Under the pieces are notes generated by a model. That model saw only the letters and a list, made by a program, of their open reading frames with translations. It searched no databases and was not told where the DNA came from. DNA of 64,000 nucleotides from Brachyhypopomus gauderio (taxonomy: Eukaryota > Chordata > Actinopteri > Gymnotiformes > Hypopomidae): NCBI RefSeq assembly GCF_052324685.1, contig NW_027506985.1, positions 1 to 64,000 of the forward strand, written 5' to 3'. The position numbers and the translations under genes are program-made. Shown here piece after piece: positions 1 to 10,959 of this stretch (positions are counted from its first letter, which is position 1; every line of letters begins with the position of its first letter).

Positions 1-1
1 G

Positions 2-796
2 GCGGGTAGTCCCATATCCTACCAGCATCCAGTACCAGTGAGTTGGGTTGTAGTACACCATCCAGATGCCCCTCTGCCACCACCTCTACCTGTAGACGGC
101 TATAGGCTTGAGCCTACTAACTGCCAGTTCGTGTGCAGTCACCAACAACACCTCCATCTGCAGTCACTTGTCACTACATTTGACATGGCAAGGAAGATAG
201 AGGTTGCCATCAGAGAGCAGAGCAACTCTGTGGAGTGGCACCGAGTCAGGGGGCCAAGAATAACTTCCTCCCGATTCAGGGAAATATGCCATGTCAGAGG
301 TCAGAGTTCTGCAGAAATCCTGTCACAAAGGATTCGAAAGGGAGTGAATCAAACTGCTGCAATGAAGAGGGGATTGGCACTGGAACCGGTTGCCATACAG
401 GAGTACTGCAGAATAAAAAACACCAATTACTGGCCTTGTGGGTTTGTCATCCACCCTGATGCCCCCTGGTTAGGGGCATCTCCTGATGGTCTGGTGTTTG
501 ACCCGACTGAGAGCCCACCCTTTGGACTGGTGGAAATTAAATGCCCCAATGCAAAAAGCTATGTGGACTGTAGCTACCTGAAAATGCAGAGTGGCACACT
601 GAAATTGAAGCAGACTCACAGTTACTACTGGCAGGTACAAGGCCAGCTCCTACTTACAGGTATGGAGTGGTGTGATTTTGTTGTATTTGCAGAGGATGAT
701 ATTCTCATTCAGCGCATATACAGAGACTGTGAAGTGGCTAAAACCATTAGAGAGAAGGGAGATTTTTTATTTTTTTATTTTTACATGTCAGTGTAA
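2..796 (+). CDS. SWIM-YqaJ nuclease gene, 3' part of last exon (inverted copy, cut by window edge)
   Basis: An open frame runs from the first bases of the window to a stop at 794-796. It matches residues 263 onward of the 526-residue protein encoded at 12178-14614. It holds the whole YqaJ-type nuclease core: the conserved Glu of the LALEP helix, the Asp of GASPDG, the Glu-x-Lys of VEIKCP and the downstream WQVQGQ. These form a PD-(D/E)XK active site of the lambda-exonuclease/YqaJ fold. The first Met at 38 is internal; the real start and the SWIM exon would lie upstream of the window. A poly(A) signal AATAAA lies at 878-883. It reads opposite to all other copies of this gene here. Confidence 0.9.
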   Translation, partial: AGSPISYQHPVPVSWVVVHHPDAPLPPPLPVDGYRLEPTNCQFVCSHQQHLHLQSLVTTFDMARKIEVAIREQSNSVEWHRVRGPRITSSRFREICHVRGQSSAEILSQRIRKGVNQTAAMKRGLALEPVAIQEYCRIKNTNYWPCGFVIHPDAPWLGASPDGLVFDPTESPPFGLVEIKCPNAKSYVDCSYLKMQSGTLKLKQTHSYYWQVQGQLLLTGMEWCDFVVFAEDDILIQRIYRDCEVAKTIREKGDFLFFYFYMSV

Positions 797-1698
797 TGAC
801 TTCTCATCACGTTTGGCAGTTATCTATTTAAAATGCAGTAAATTTATGAACTAATGATATTTTAATGATTGATTCTTAATAAATCTTAAATGTGTTGACA
901 TTGAGTCCTTTTCTTTATGCTACCATGCTTTCCCATATGTGTAAAACAATGCCGAAACCAGACTGAGCAGAATCTTATACAGAGAGACAGAAGAACTACA
1001 AGATGTAAATATAGAACTGCCCTATATTTGTAGAGCTGATAAAATTAATTAAGGTGGCATTAAAGTTGTACTCATTTAGTGTATAATAAAAAAAAAGATG
1101 TAATACAGAAACTGAATAATGGTTGTTTAACACTAGAATGACTAAAGAATACTTGGTTGACTTGGTTGTTTCCAAGCATGAAATATGCATATATAAACTG
1201 CCATAACCCTCACTGAAATAATGAAATTGAATTGAGCTCTCTTCTGTATATCTCTACTAAATTGGTAAGTTACAGTGTTACTAGTAGTAAGTACTAGTGT
1301 TACAGAGAGAAAAGGAAGAGACTGAGATGTTACACTAACAACAATCAATAATGTAGTGTATACAGTGTGGATGTCTATATGTAACTATAACGTGTGTGTG
1401 TTTGTGTGTGTGTGTATATATATATATATATGAGACAGAGAAAGGGAGTGAAAGAGAGATGTTATACTAGGGGGCTTTCTGAATGTACCACAGAGTTGCT
1501 GCCTGAGTGTTTCTCTATGAATTAACATAATAAAGGCTGACTTATGGCTCTCTTAATTACTGGGAAGAAGGAGGGGTGATGTCCTCAGGATCTTGAAATT
1601 TCAGTCATTCTAGTGTTAATCAATTATGGTCAAGGAGTTATTATAACATTCATAAAAAAACTATTTACAAGCACCAAATAAGCAAACATTATATAAAA
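797..1698. other. 3' flank of the inverted SWIM-YqaJ copy
   Basis: AT-rich flank with the poly(A) signal at 878-883, the MITE at 1131-1615 and a short (GT)n/(TA)n run around 1390-1430. No gene is visible. Short ORFs here are on non-coding frames and are repeated, unconserved in reading, in the other copies. Confidence 0.7.
1131..1615 (-). mobile_element. piggyBac-like MITE, inverted-block copy
   Basis: A 485-bp element bounded by 13-bp terminal inverted repeats (CACTAGAATGACT and its complement) and flanked on both sides by TTAA (1127-1130 and 1616-1619). TTAA target duplications with CACTAG-type ends are the hallmark of piggyBac-family transposons. No transposase ORF is present, so it is non-autonomous. 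Confidence 0.85.
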
Positions 1699-4199
1699 TA
1701 TAGCCGCAAGCGGCGATTGGCGGGTTCACACACAAATAGGCATATTTTGGCCTCAATAGGCAAAAGGAAGCCCAAAAGGTCCTTTAGACCTAAAAGTGAA
1801 AAGAAGCTGTTTGGGTTTGGCCAGTGTGTGCTCTACAGATAGTGTGTGATGACATCTGCGTGTGTCAGAAAGGGAGACACAGAAATAGCACATCTGGCTA
1901 GGGCTGCATCTATGTGAACAATATAGGAAGGCCTGCATGTGTCTATACATGATTGGGCCTGTATATTACAGACAGAGAGAGATTGAGGGTGCCAGAGACT
2001 ATGCTTTGTTAATTCACTCCTTGCACACCTTGCACGCCTAACATGACTGCCCGTGTATTCAAAGTATGAATGTAGTCTGCAAAGCCTGGCATTACATGAC
2101 TGACATGACTGGCATGACTGAAATGACATCACTGGCATGATGAACAAAAGTAATATGACTGACATAACTGGAATGAGTGACATGACTGGCATGACTGTAA
2201 TGACATGACTGATATGACTGACATGACTTATGTCTGACATGACTGGACTGACATGACTGATATGACTGGACTGAAATGACTGACATGACTGGACTGACAT
2301 GACTGTTATGACTGGACAGATATGCATACAAACTATACATACATTTAGGTAGAAGTGTGTGTGTGTGTGGTAGTGTATGTACTCAAACTATGACAACATA
2401 TACTAATACATACATACATAAGTATACATAGAAACTATACATACATATAGGTATAAAGGTGTGTGTGTCTGTGTGTTTGTGTGAGAGAGAGAGACAAAAA
2501 AGAAGCCAAATATCAGTTTGTATGAGCATGTGTTAGTCACTGAGATATGGGTGGGTATGGCTAGGGAAGTGTCATTGTGAATGCTATAGGAAGGCCTGCT
2601 TGCGCCTGTATGTGTGTGTGCCTGGTTAATAGACACAGAGAGATCTAGGTAGCCAGAGCAATGTTTACTTAGGGCACAGAGATGGGAGGGGGAATGTGGG
2701 TGAGAGTGTGAGAGAGACTGAGTGTGCGAGTTTCAGCTTGCGTGCGTGTGAGAAGGAGAAGGTGACAGAGGGACTTTACATGCATTTTTATGCATTGTAA
2801 ATAATACTGCACTGTAGAGCCATACGATAACCGATTTAGATGAAATTTGACAAATTTGTTCAGGATGGGATTCTGAATGGGCTTGTGCATTTTGGTCAGA
2901 ATTGGATAAAATATGAAAGAGCTTTAAGAATATGAATATTATATGTATCGATGCTGTCCATTAAAAAAATATTTAGCAGGTATAAGTGTCCTCAAATCCA
3001 AAATCTTTGGATTGTTTTTTGATTTCACACTCTGTAGAGTATTATAAGACTTTGCTTGACATGATAGTATGAAAATCCTAGGAGCAGTATGAAAAGTGAT
3101 GATTTCAAACTATTATTAACTGTAAATAAACTGTGCATTTTTTAATAGGACATGTCATGCGAAAGTTGTTCGCACTACTGCAAGGAATCAAAAGAGTCCA
3201 ATTGCATGTTCCCAAGTGGAATTATGTAGAGGATATACTTGCTTTTTTTGCAATAGCGCCCCCCAGTGGCCAATTGACACCCGGCTGGATTATGTCATGG
3301 GGGGCGTGCACTTGTCCACACCCAAGAGGTTTCGTGCAGATCGACCAATGGTAAGCCTGTCAAACGCGTGCCAATCACTGATTGGCCGATTACGTCAGCC
3401 ATTTTGGAAGTATGGTATGTCTGCTTTAGGACCTGGTTTCCAGAGGCCCATAGATGATGTCTGTCAAGTTTCATGTGGATCGGCCAATCTGAGTGCATGA
3501 GGCAAATTTTTGCATGTTATAGCGCCCCCTAGCAGGTGAGGTATGGCAACCTCTGCGAGCTGCCCCAGACCCTCACAGGGAAGCTGTCTGTGAAGTGCCA
3601 TCTCATTACATGCAAGTTTTCTTAAGTTAGAGCTCCATATGCGCAAAATTTACTATTGAATTTACGCCCCCTCATTTGATTGGCTTATACTGACTAGGTA
3701 GTGAAGAAATTAGCATTTTTGTTGGATACATTTTAAAGTTCAGACTCTTCTGAACGTTTTGATACCACATATGTGCATGTATGTGAAAAATCCAGGGACT
3801 AGTTCGCGCTCAAAAATGTGTGTGATTTTGCACATTATGCAAATTAACTCGAAATCTAAGTGGGCGGAGCTTAATGGTTGTATATTAATTGTCCTATTGA
3901 ATTTAGTCAAGGAATGTATAGAAACTGGAATTTTGGTTCTAGGACCTACGGTGTAGGAGATATGGACAAAAAGTCAATGTGGTCTGCTATAGCGCCACCA
4001 TCAGGCCAATTTGGGTCCCTGTATGGGAATCTGGTCCTTGGAGTTAACTGAACCTTTTTGCCAAGTTTGGGGTTTCTAGGCATTACGGTCTAGGCTGCAC
4101 AATGCGTTTTAGGTCAAAAAATGGGACAAAGAATAAGAAAGAAAAATCCTAACAATTACAATAGGGTTCCCACACTATGTGTGTGTGAACCCTAAAAAA
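1699..4199. mobile_element. Copy-specific 2.5-kb insertion, unclassified interspersed repeat
   Basis: The sequence interrupts an A-run that is unbroken in the four other copies of this site (about 11274, 26404, 41703 and 56913 on +). This gives an occupied site and four empty sites in one window. The ends carry matching inverted motifs: GGGTTCACACACA at 1722-1734 and TGTGTGTGAACCC at 4180-4192. The left end also holds a small hairpin (GCCGC-AA-GCGGC, 1703-1714) and the right end a stem-loop around 4163-4193. The A-run sums to about 3 extra bases across the insertion, so a short A-rich target duplication is possible but ambiguous. The interior has three ATAGCGCC-type motifs (about 3254, 3519 and 3990) and a minisatellite. 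No transposase or reverse transcriptase frame is seen. It resembles interspersed repeats I recall from fish genomes, but I cannot name the family. Confidence 0.7.
2095..2325. repeat. TGACATGACTG minisatellite
   Basis: Imperfect tandem copies of a 10-12-bp unit (variants of tgacatgactgg/tgatatgactgac) lie inside the insertion. They account for the His/Ser/Val-rich ORFs on the - strand here, which are not genes. Confidence 0.85.
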
Positions 4200-4252
4200 C
4201 AATAACAATGTATATATATAACTATACAAAACTATATAACTATAATAAGTAT

Positions 4253-4253
4253 A

Positions 4254-4337
<84 letters not shown>
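4253..4337. repeat. (AT)n microsatellite
   Basis: An uninterrupted AT dinucleotide run of about 85 bp. The equivalent runs elsewhere differ in length: very short at about 11200, and longer at about 26285-26342, 41579-41647 and 56790-56855. Confidence 0.97.
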
Positions 4338-4338
<1 letters not shown>

Positions 4339-4379
4339 CTATAATATAATAAGGCCAGTCTTCTCTCTTTAACCCTGAA

Positions 4380-4565
4380 TGCACTCATTATTTCCAACTA
4401 GCTCGCTATCTCTTCGTGTTGATATTAATACTAAAACCACGGAAGTGCTCAGACCGGAACTTCTCATGCACACCCTCAAATGCCGGAAACAGAATGGACG
4501 CCATCTTGTGCATGGAGCCAATTGCGCTGAATTATAACTGCCAGGCCCTCTGTAAACGAACAACG
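4380..4565 (-). promoter_or_regulatory. Promoter-like block with ETS/YY1-type motifs (inverted copy)
   Basis: Reverse-orientation copy of the block described at 10960-11160. The AAGATGGCG motif and its 32-codon ORF (4406-4504, -) are retained here. Function is inferred only from motif content. Confidence 0.35.
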
Positions 4566-4754
4566 GGCATCACAGTGCTGATAGGGGGAGACACAGACTC
4601 ACAGGCTTCCACTTAACCCCTCACCTTCCAACACAGATTGAATAGACAGGGGTGAATAATTTATTTGCTTATATTTTTGTAATTGTTTAGATGTCGATTG
4701 TCAAACTGTAAGTAGATAAAATAAAATTGGATAAATTATATTATATATATTTAT

Positions 4755-4768
4755 ATAAATATATATAT
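4755..4768. other. Junction of inverted block and tandem array
   Basis: About 14 bp of AT-rich filler separates inverted homology ending at 4754 from direct homology to cep164 exon 9 starting at 4769 (agagaacggg). The breakpoint falls inside a coding exon, at an AT-rich end. No long shared sequence at the join is visible, which suggests end joining or a replication-based event rather than homologous recombination. Confidence 0.8.
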
Positions 4769-4962
4769 AGAGAACGGGACAGTCTGCGTGCAGAGCTGGA
4801 CCAATTAAGAGATGAGAGGAGGAGAGAAAGGGAGGAGCTGGATAAAGAGAGAGAGGGAAGGAGGAGGGAGAGGGAGGAGAGCAAGAGGATGATGGAGGAG
4901 AGAGAAAAACTTCAGGCTAGATGTGATGAACTCCACAGAAGGCTCAGGTAATACACACACAA

Positions 4963-4994
<32 letters not shown>

Positions 4995-5251
4995 ACACAT
5001 TAGCTTTGACCAAGTCAGTACTGGTCTCTGGTGACACAAATGCAAGGTACACAGAGTGTGTACATGTACAGATCTGTGTTGGTGTGGAGGGCTCCCTCCA
5101 AGTGGAGGAAATGGAACCTCCTCTCTCCCCTGTGCCCACCTCCCACAACCTCCCGCAGCATAGACAAGTATGTGGGTGTGGGTGGGTGTGGGTGGGGAGG
5201 GAGGCTGTCCGATTGTATGTATTTATCATATGTTTATATACTCGTTTGTAA

Positions 5252-5324
<73 letters not shown>

Positions 5325-6677
5325 GCTTGCAGGAGTATATTTCAGGTGAAGGTGTCCAGCAGAGAGCAAGACAGTTCTTGGAGAAACAGACCAGCTGTCT
5401 GAGAGTGAGACAGGCGGCACTAAGGACGGCCCACCCCAGCCCGCAGAGGTCCGCTGCAGGAGGCTCTGCTCAGCCTCTCTGCCAGGTCCGTCAAGTCTAG
5501 TCAGTTTTATTTATAAAGCGCTTTTTACAAAACATGGTGTCACAAGCGCATGGGTCCAGATCCCTATTGAACAAGACAGGGGCAAGTGTGGCAGAGACAA
5601 ACTCCCTATGCGGATTAGGAAGAAACCTTGGGAGGACCAAGATCCTAAAGGGAAGCCATGCTCAATTGGCCCAGCAACTTTAAGTTCATATTTATAGTCC
5701 TGTGTCTATCTGAGCAGTCACAGTCTCTCCAATATGGATGCTGGGCCTCAGGTAGGATGCTGGCCGTATTGGCACATGCATCCACGGCATCAGCACATCC
5801 ACTGGCAACCCAGAGCATCTTCTAGCTCCTTTATGGAATTGTCTTTGTAGAAACATGTAGTCAAGATACAGAATGCAGGTTAATATGTAAAATCAAATTA
5901 AACTTCCATATATATAGCACACGTGCCAGTGACTTAGCATGTGGCTCCAGCAGGCTTATCCCTAGCAGCATAACTAAAGGGAGGGGCCTGGAGGTGACCA
6001 CAGGCATGAGGGTACTGAGACATTACTCTGCCTTCGGCTGTAATCTTGTGCTTTGAGAGAGCAGCAGGTGAGATGATTATGGTATGCAGTGAGTTCACTC
6101 GGATATTGTGGAGGACTATTTAATGCTTTATAGGCCAACAGAAGAATTTTAAAATCAGTTTGATATTTAAACAGGAGCCAGTGCAATGCTGAGAGAGTAG
6201 GACTAATGTGATGCACTTCTCAAGGCCTAGTTAGGACTCTGGCTCTTGGATTCAAGTTGGAATGCAGCAAGTTGGACTTTCTTTAGGGACTGTTTAGAGC
6301 ATCCAATTAAAAGTAGTCCAATCTTGATGAGATTGTGGACCAGTTTCTCTGCGTCTGATACCGAACGTACATGTCTCAGCTTGGCAATATTACATGAAGG
6401 TGCAAAGGCAGCATTAGTGACATTGCATATGTGTGTGTCAAATGAAAGATCCTAATCACTAGTGACGCCTAAACTTTTAGCAGGAAATTCAGGTGTTACT
6501 GAAAAGCCATCTAGTGTAATAAGAAGATCAGACCCATTGCTTCTAGCACCCTTGAATCCAAGAAGTAACACCTCAGTCTTATTAGAATTTAGAAGAAGAG
6601 AATTAGACGCCATCCAGTTCTTTATTTCTTGGATGCAGTTCTTAGTTTTGGTAGTAGTGTTGACATCATCCAAATTA

Positions 6678-6763
<86 letters not shown>

Positions 6764-8811
6764 GAGTATCATCTGCATAGCAATGGAAGCTAATACCATG
6801 CCTACAAATGCTTGCTAGCCTATATAATGAGAATAACATGGGACCCAATACAGATCCTTATGAGCATTCATTATTTTCAAGTACAAATTTGTAACGATCG
6901 GTCAGGTAGGATTTGAACCAGGAGAGTGATTGACCTTTTATCTGAGAATATTAAGAGATCGTTAACTACTTTAGAGGGTTTCAGTGCCGTGGTGGGTCTA
7001 AGCACGTTAGGTCTTGCAGTGCCTACAGCCATGTAGCCAGGTCAGATGGGAGAGAGTAGGAAGCATGAGTATAGCTCCTCTTAGATGTTCTGCTCCCCTG
7101 TGCTGTAGGAGGTGAGTGAGCTGGAGAAGCTGAGGGAGAGGGTCCAGAAGGGCCACGCGATCCTGAGAAAGAAGGAGGAGAGACTCGGCCAGCTGGAGAC
7201 GTCACTGGCAGAGGAGGTAACACACACATACACACACACGTATGCCTGCACCCACACACTTACGTACAAACCCACATTAATACCTACCTGGGCTTTACAA
7301 TGTTTTACTGTCTCAGCTGTCATGTGATGAAGGCGAGCGGCTCGTGGGAGATCGGAGAGTCTCTGATGTCACAGAGTCAGAGACGAGTGGTGTGTGTGGC
7401 CAAGAGGAGACGAGTGAGACACACACTCCATGTGCATGCACAACACACACACACGGGCAGACATTTTGAGAAGGCACTAATTTTGGTTTTCACAAAGTTT
7501 ACTACCACAGTTTTTTTTTTATGGTGGCAAGGAAGCAAACTGTGAAAACTAAAAATATGCCCATAACTGTAAACAGCTCTAGAGTCCACTCTGGTCTTGT
7601 TGGTTCATAGTTATCTGATGTTTTTATTTCTCTAGCAGTAATACACCCAAACTCTGGTCTTCCTCTCTGCTACTCCCACTCTCTGTTTCAGCACATGCAA
7701 GGCCAGTGAAAGTGCAGCAGTTAGCAGAGTCCCTGCAGCAGATCTCTGGCCAGCTGAACACAGTGCTGGGTGAACTGGAATCTTTCACTGGGAGGAGCGT
7801 CCAGCCCCTCCCTCAGCCACCTCCGTCCTCCTCCTTCCCTCCTGCCCCGTCCTGGGCATGGACACCAAGCCCCGCCTCCTCTTCAGTGGCTCAGAACAGC
7901 TTCTTACACTCCACCATTAATGGTCAGTGTTGGGAACGTTACTTTAAAAAAGTAATTAGTTATAGTTACTCACTACTTGTTCAAAAAAGTAACTGAGTTA
8001 GTAACTGAATTACTCTATAATAAAAGTAACTCGTTACCAGGGAAAGTAACTATTTGCATTACAGTTAAAAAAAAGTTATATGCCAATGAATAAGGATTTT
8101 TTGAAAAAGCAGTTTTCACATTGATTTTCTGTGCTAGGATAATGCCGATCTTTTCCAGTGTAAGGGTGGTGCAGTGTAGAGACCTGCTGTGTCAAATTGG
8201 CTTCAGAAATCTAAACCGCACTACCTGTATTAAGACTGCTCTGATTTTAGGAGTTTCCATGGATACCAGTGCCCGCTATCCCATGAGGGCTACCAGAGCA
8301 TATAGTGGATACACTCCAGCAAGGTGACTACACACACTTGCACACCTGTGCAGGCTCGGTCACAATCTCTCACTCTCACTCTCGCTCACAGGATCAGTGC
8401 TGCTGTTGATTTTGAAAGGAAAATTGATGAACTCATACAGTGCTTTTCCATTATGTGTGTGCGTGTGTGTGTGTATGTGTGTGTGTAGTCTCTCCTCTGA
8501 GCTAGATGGCCAGAGGCTGCAGAGACTGATCGACGACAACAAAAGGTGGCTGGAATCACGACGCAAAGACCCAAATGTGTATCCTTTCACAATCTCTCTC
8601 CCCCTCAGCTTATACACATGTACGTATCACACACAAACCAGTACGGGAACAGAATGCATCATATTTTCACACACACTCTCTTGCACCCTTGTGTTCTCCT
8701 GAACCTCTGCCCAGGCCTCTCTTCACACGCTACCCAGCTGCCCCGCACACCAATGGGCTGGTCCAGCTCAGCCTGGACAAGAAGAATCAGATCAAGGTCT
8801 ACCATTACTGA
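4769..8811 (+). CDS. cep164: cep164-like gene, 3' half only (exons 9-17), truncated by the junction
   Basis: Exons seen: 4769-4947 (5' end missing), 5326-5485, 7109-7216, 7317-7413, 7692-7922, 8251-8323, 8392-8439, 8489-8578 and 8715-8811 (stop TGA). The encoded C-terminus matches what I recall of vertebrate CEP164: a stretch like human EGVALRSAKEFLVQQT, then [17 protein letters not shown] (human KGHNLLKKKEEKLNQLE), then NKRWLE (human NRRWLE), and a terminus ending in IKVYHY (human RVKVYRF). All intron phases match. With no exons 1-8 and no promoter it cannot be a complete gene unless transcription enters from the inverted block. Poly(A) signals AATAAA lie at 9354-9359 and 9604-9609. Confidence 0.85.
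5256..5324. repeat. (CT)n tract forming the exon 10 splice acceptor
   Basis: About 68 bp of CT repeat runs directly into the AG of the acceptor before exon 10 (5326), so the microsatellite is itself the polypyrimidine tract. Its length differs in each unit. Confidence 0.9.
5501..7000 (-). mobile_element. L2-like LINE fragment in the intron after exon 10, antisense to the gene
   Basis: On the - strand, the pieces in order read [33 protein letters not shown] (the RT catalytic YADD), then an (AT)n run, then [20 protein letters not shown] and [17 protein letters not shown]. These are landmarks of the L2/CR1-type reverse transcriptase and the region 3' of it. In-frame stops and the AT expansion show it is dead. 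The LINE 3' end meets exon 10 sequence at about 5501, only 15 bp past the proposed donor. Confidence 0.85.
6681..6758. repeat. (AT)n microsatellite inside the LINE
   Basis: About 78 bp of AT repeat beside the YADD codons of the LINE. In the other three units this site has gained a palindromic core (see 21727-21841, 36941-37135 and 52219-52345). Confidence 0.97.
7923..8095. repeat. Repeat fragment with GTAACT motifs
   Basis: It starts cagtgttgggaacgttac right at the exon 13 donor and continues with many AGTAACT/GTTACT words. CAGTGTTGGG-type ends occur on several fish repeats, possibly of hAT type. Only one end is visible, so the class is uncertain. It sits between cep164 exons 13 and 14 in every unit. 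Confidence 0.45.
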
Positions 8812-10227
8812 AGAGGCACAACCCACTGATGTCCATGTATGTCCAGTGCAAACAAATCAATGGATAGACAGAATACAAACATGCCTATGGACATAAGAGA
8901 ACACACATGAAATTGTCAAGAGACTTCTGTATAGTGTTATATAGAATGTATAACACTAATGAGATTAAGCACAGTCGTGTGCATCTACAGTGTACAGATA
9001 CAGTGTTTAAAGTGTAGTATTCAACACATCTGTCCCCTTTAATCCCTTCATACCTTTGTATGTGTTGATGCCATTAAACAACTGCTGTACAAGTTCATAT
9101 CCACAACAGAAAAGCCTCATAAATCCTGATGACAGGATTATCTTGATCTAGATATTATAGTCCCTAATCTTAGTCTGAAGATGAGGATCACCAACAGAGG
9201 TTGTGTAAGCCATATGAAGGTTACAGCTTCCTAGGAGTGTTGTGCTTCACAAAACAACGTGTTTACAGATGTGACACTTGGGGACCAGACAGTGCTTAGC
9301 CTGTAAATCCTTTTCATGTAGATATGAAATTTTGCATTTATTTTTGTAAAACGAATAAATCTGTGGTGTTTTACATCAGTGTGGCTTGTGATGTTTGATG
9401 GTGTGTGTTTCACTTCTGTGCTTACAGTAAGATCAGGAATAGACCTTCTGTTCAGCAATAGCACTTCTACTGCACACCGATTCTGCAGCACATGCCCCAC
9501 CGTGGATTCTTCTCAGCTCCACCACGAGTGCAGTCAGAAGAAAGCAGAACAATGACTTGCAGCAGAGAAAAAAACTGCCGTTTTTGCACATCACAGAAAA
9601 GTGAATAAAGTTTAATCTGATTCTAGACCTGCTGTAATTGTTATTTTACCGATCTACAGGACATCCTGACACACACCCACTTGCGCTACTGAGAAAACAT
9701 ACAAATGCTTTATTCAGTAATCTCAACCATCAGTTATTAAAAACACAACTTTTTTTTTTTTACATCTGTGCAAATTAGATTCCACCATGTTCACTATCAC
9801 AGAAGGACTAGTAAAGTGTCCTGGTGAACTAGAGTATTCACTCCTCAGTCAAACCCAAGAGGCCCCAAACCAACATGGAAGGGAGCAGATTGACTAACAC
9901 ACGACTCGGGCCACGTAGGAAAAGAAACAACAAGTACAAAATGCATTGACGTTTGCATGGCAGGTTTGATTTTTCCTACGATTTTTCCTTCCCTCTAAAG
10001 AGGAGTCACCAACTGCATGAAGGGTCAATCACACCTGGTATTAACAATACATTTGGTGATTAGTGTGTTCACCAAATACAACTGTAAGCAGGGCCACAAA
10101 ACCCACCTCCAACATGTGTTCTGTGAATGCCTGATTGACTAGATCTAAAACGTTATCACTGTGAGCCTGCTTGAGCAGATCTGCACCACTCTTGGGTAAA
10201 GGAGATGCCTGTGGTTCGAACATTATT
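8812..10227. other. cep164-like 3' UTR and flank
   Basis: The 3' UTR follows the TGA at 8809-8811, with AATAAA at 9354-9359 and 9604-9609. A T-run near 9750 varies in length between units. No other gene is seen; the small ORFs are not supported by splice signals or homology. Confidence 0.6.
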
Positions 10228-10762
10228 AGAAGACCATACCATAAACTCTGCAATCTAGGTCTGTCCCCCTCACTGTGCTCATGGATCAAAGACTTTCTCA
10301 CTAACAGACCACAAGTGGTGAGACTAGGGGACCACACATCATCTCAAATCATTTTAAACACTGGTACACCGCAGGGCTGTGTGCTCAGTCCAGACCTCTT
10401 CACACTTTTTATGATTGCAGCCCCATCCATGTCTTCAACACATTTGTGAAATATGTGATAGACAGTAGTGATAGACTGCATCTCTAACAACAATGAAGCT
10501 CAGTACAGAGAGGAGATTCAGCACCTGGCACGGTGGTGCTCAGACAACAACCTAGCTCTGAACACCACCAAAACTAAAGAGATCATCAGAGACTACCGCA
10601 CAGTTAAAAGAACTGCACATGCCCCTCTACTCATAGATGGAGATGAAGTGGAACGTGTGCACAGCATCAAATACCTCAGACTCCACATCACAGCTGATCT
10701 CACCTGGACTCTAAATACCAGTGGGGAACCGTCAGGGCCCTCTACGCCCTCTCAGAGGGCCT
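10228..10762 (+). mobile_element. Dead LINE reverse-transcriptase fragment
   Basis: Frames read [36 protein letters not shown] and then EIQHLARWCSDNNLALNTTK and HITADLTWTLNTS. These are blocks around the PQG motif and the region 3' of the catalytic Asp pair in jockey/CR1-superfamily non-LTR elements of fish. The catalytic FADD region itself is degenerate (reads KYVIDSS) and the frame is broken. This copy differs from the other three at several bases (GDHTSSQ preceded by RL instead of RI; NNNEAQ instead of NNNETQ). Confidence 0.8.
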
Positions 10763-10959
10763 AAAAATATTCTTAAAACATAAATATATATAATATAATT
10801 TATCCAGTTTTATTTTATCTACTTACAGTTTGACAATCGACATCTAAACAATTACAAAAATATAAGCAAATAAATTATTCACCCGTGTCTATTCAATCTG
10901 TGTTGGAAGGTGAGGGGTTAAGTGGAAGCCTGTGAGTCTGTGTCTCCCCCTATCAGCAC

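Larger units (their letters stand above)
1..4754 (-). repeat. Inverted partial copy of the array's SWIM-YqaJ 3' region
   Basis: Read on the - strand, bases 1-1698 and about 4199-4754 match the + strand of the array at about 11283-12984 and 10793-11283. The two parts are separated by an insertion that no other copy carries. The block holds the 3' part of SWIM-YqaJ exon 5, its poly(A) region, the MITE and the ETS/YY1 promoter-like block, all in reversed order. Homology stops at 4754, just short of where the dead LINE fragment would begin. Some variants match the third and fourth copies (an aattaatt at about 1041-1052 where copies 1 and 2 have aatttatt) and at least one matches the first copy, so the block is mosaic. 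Confidence 0.93.

Noticed and set aside
1699-4199. Helitron interpretation of the insertion
   Set aside because: There is a 3' stem-loop followed by CTAA, which recalls Helitron ends, but the 5' end does not start with TC, the loop abuts the CTAA, and inverted motifs are shared by both ends, which Helitrons lack. No Rep/helicase frame.
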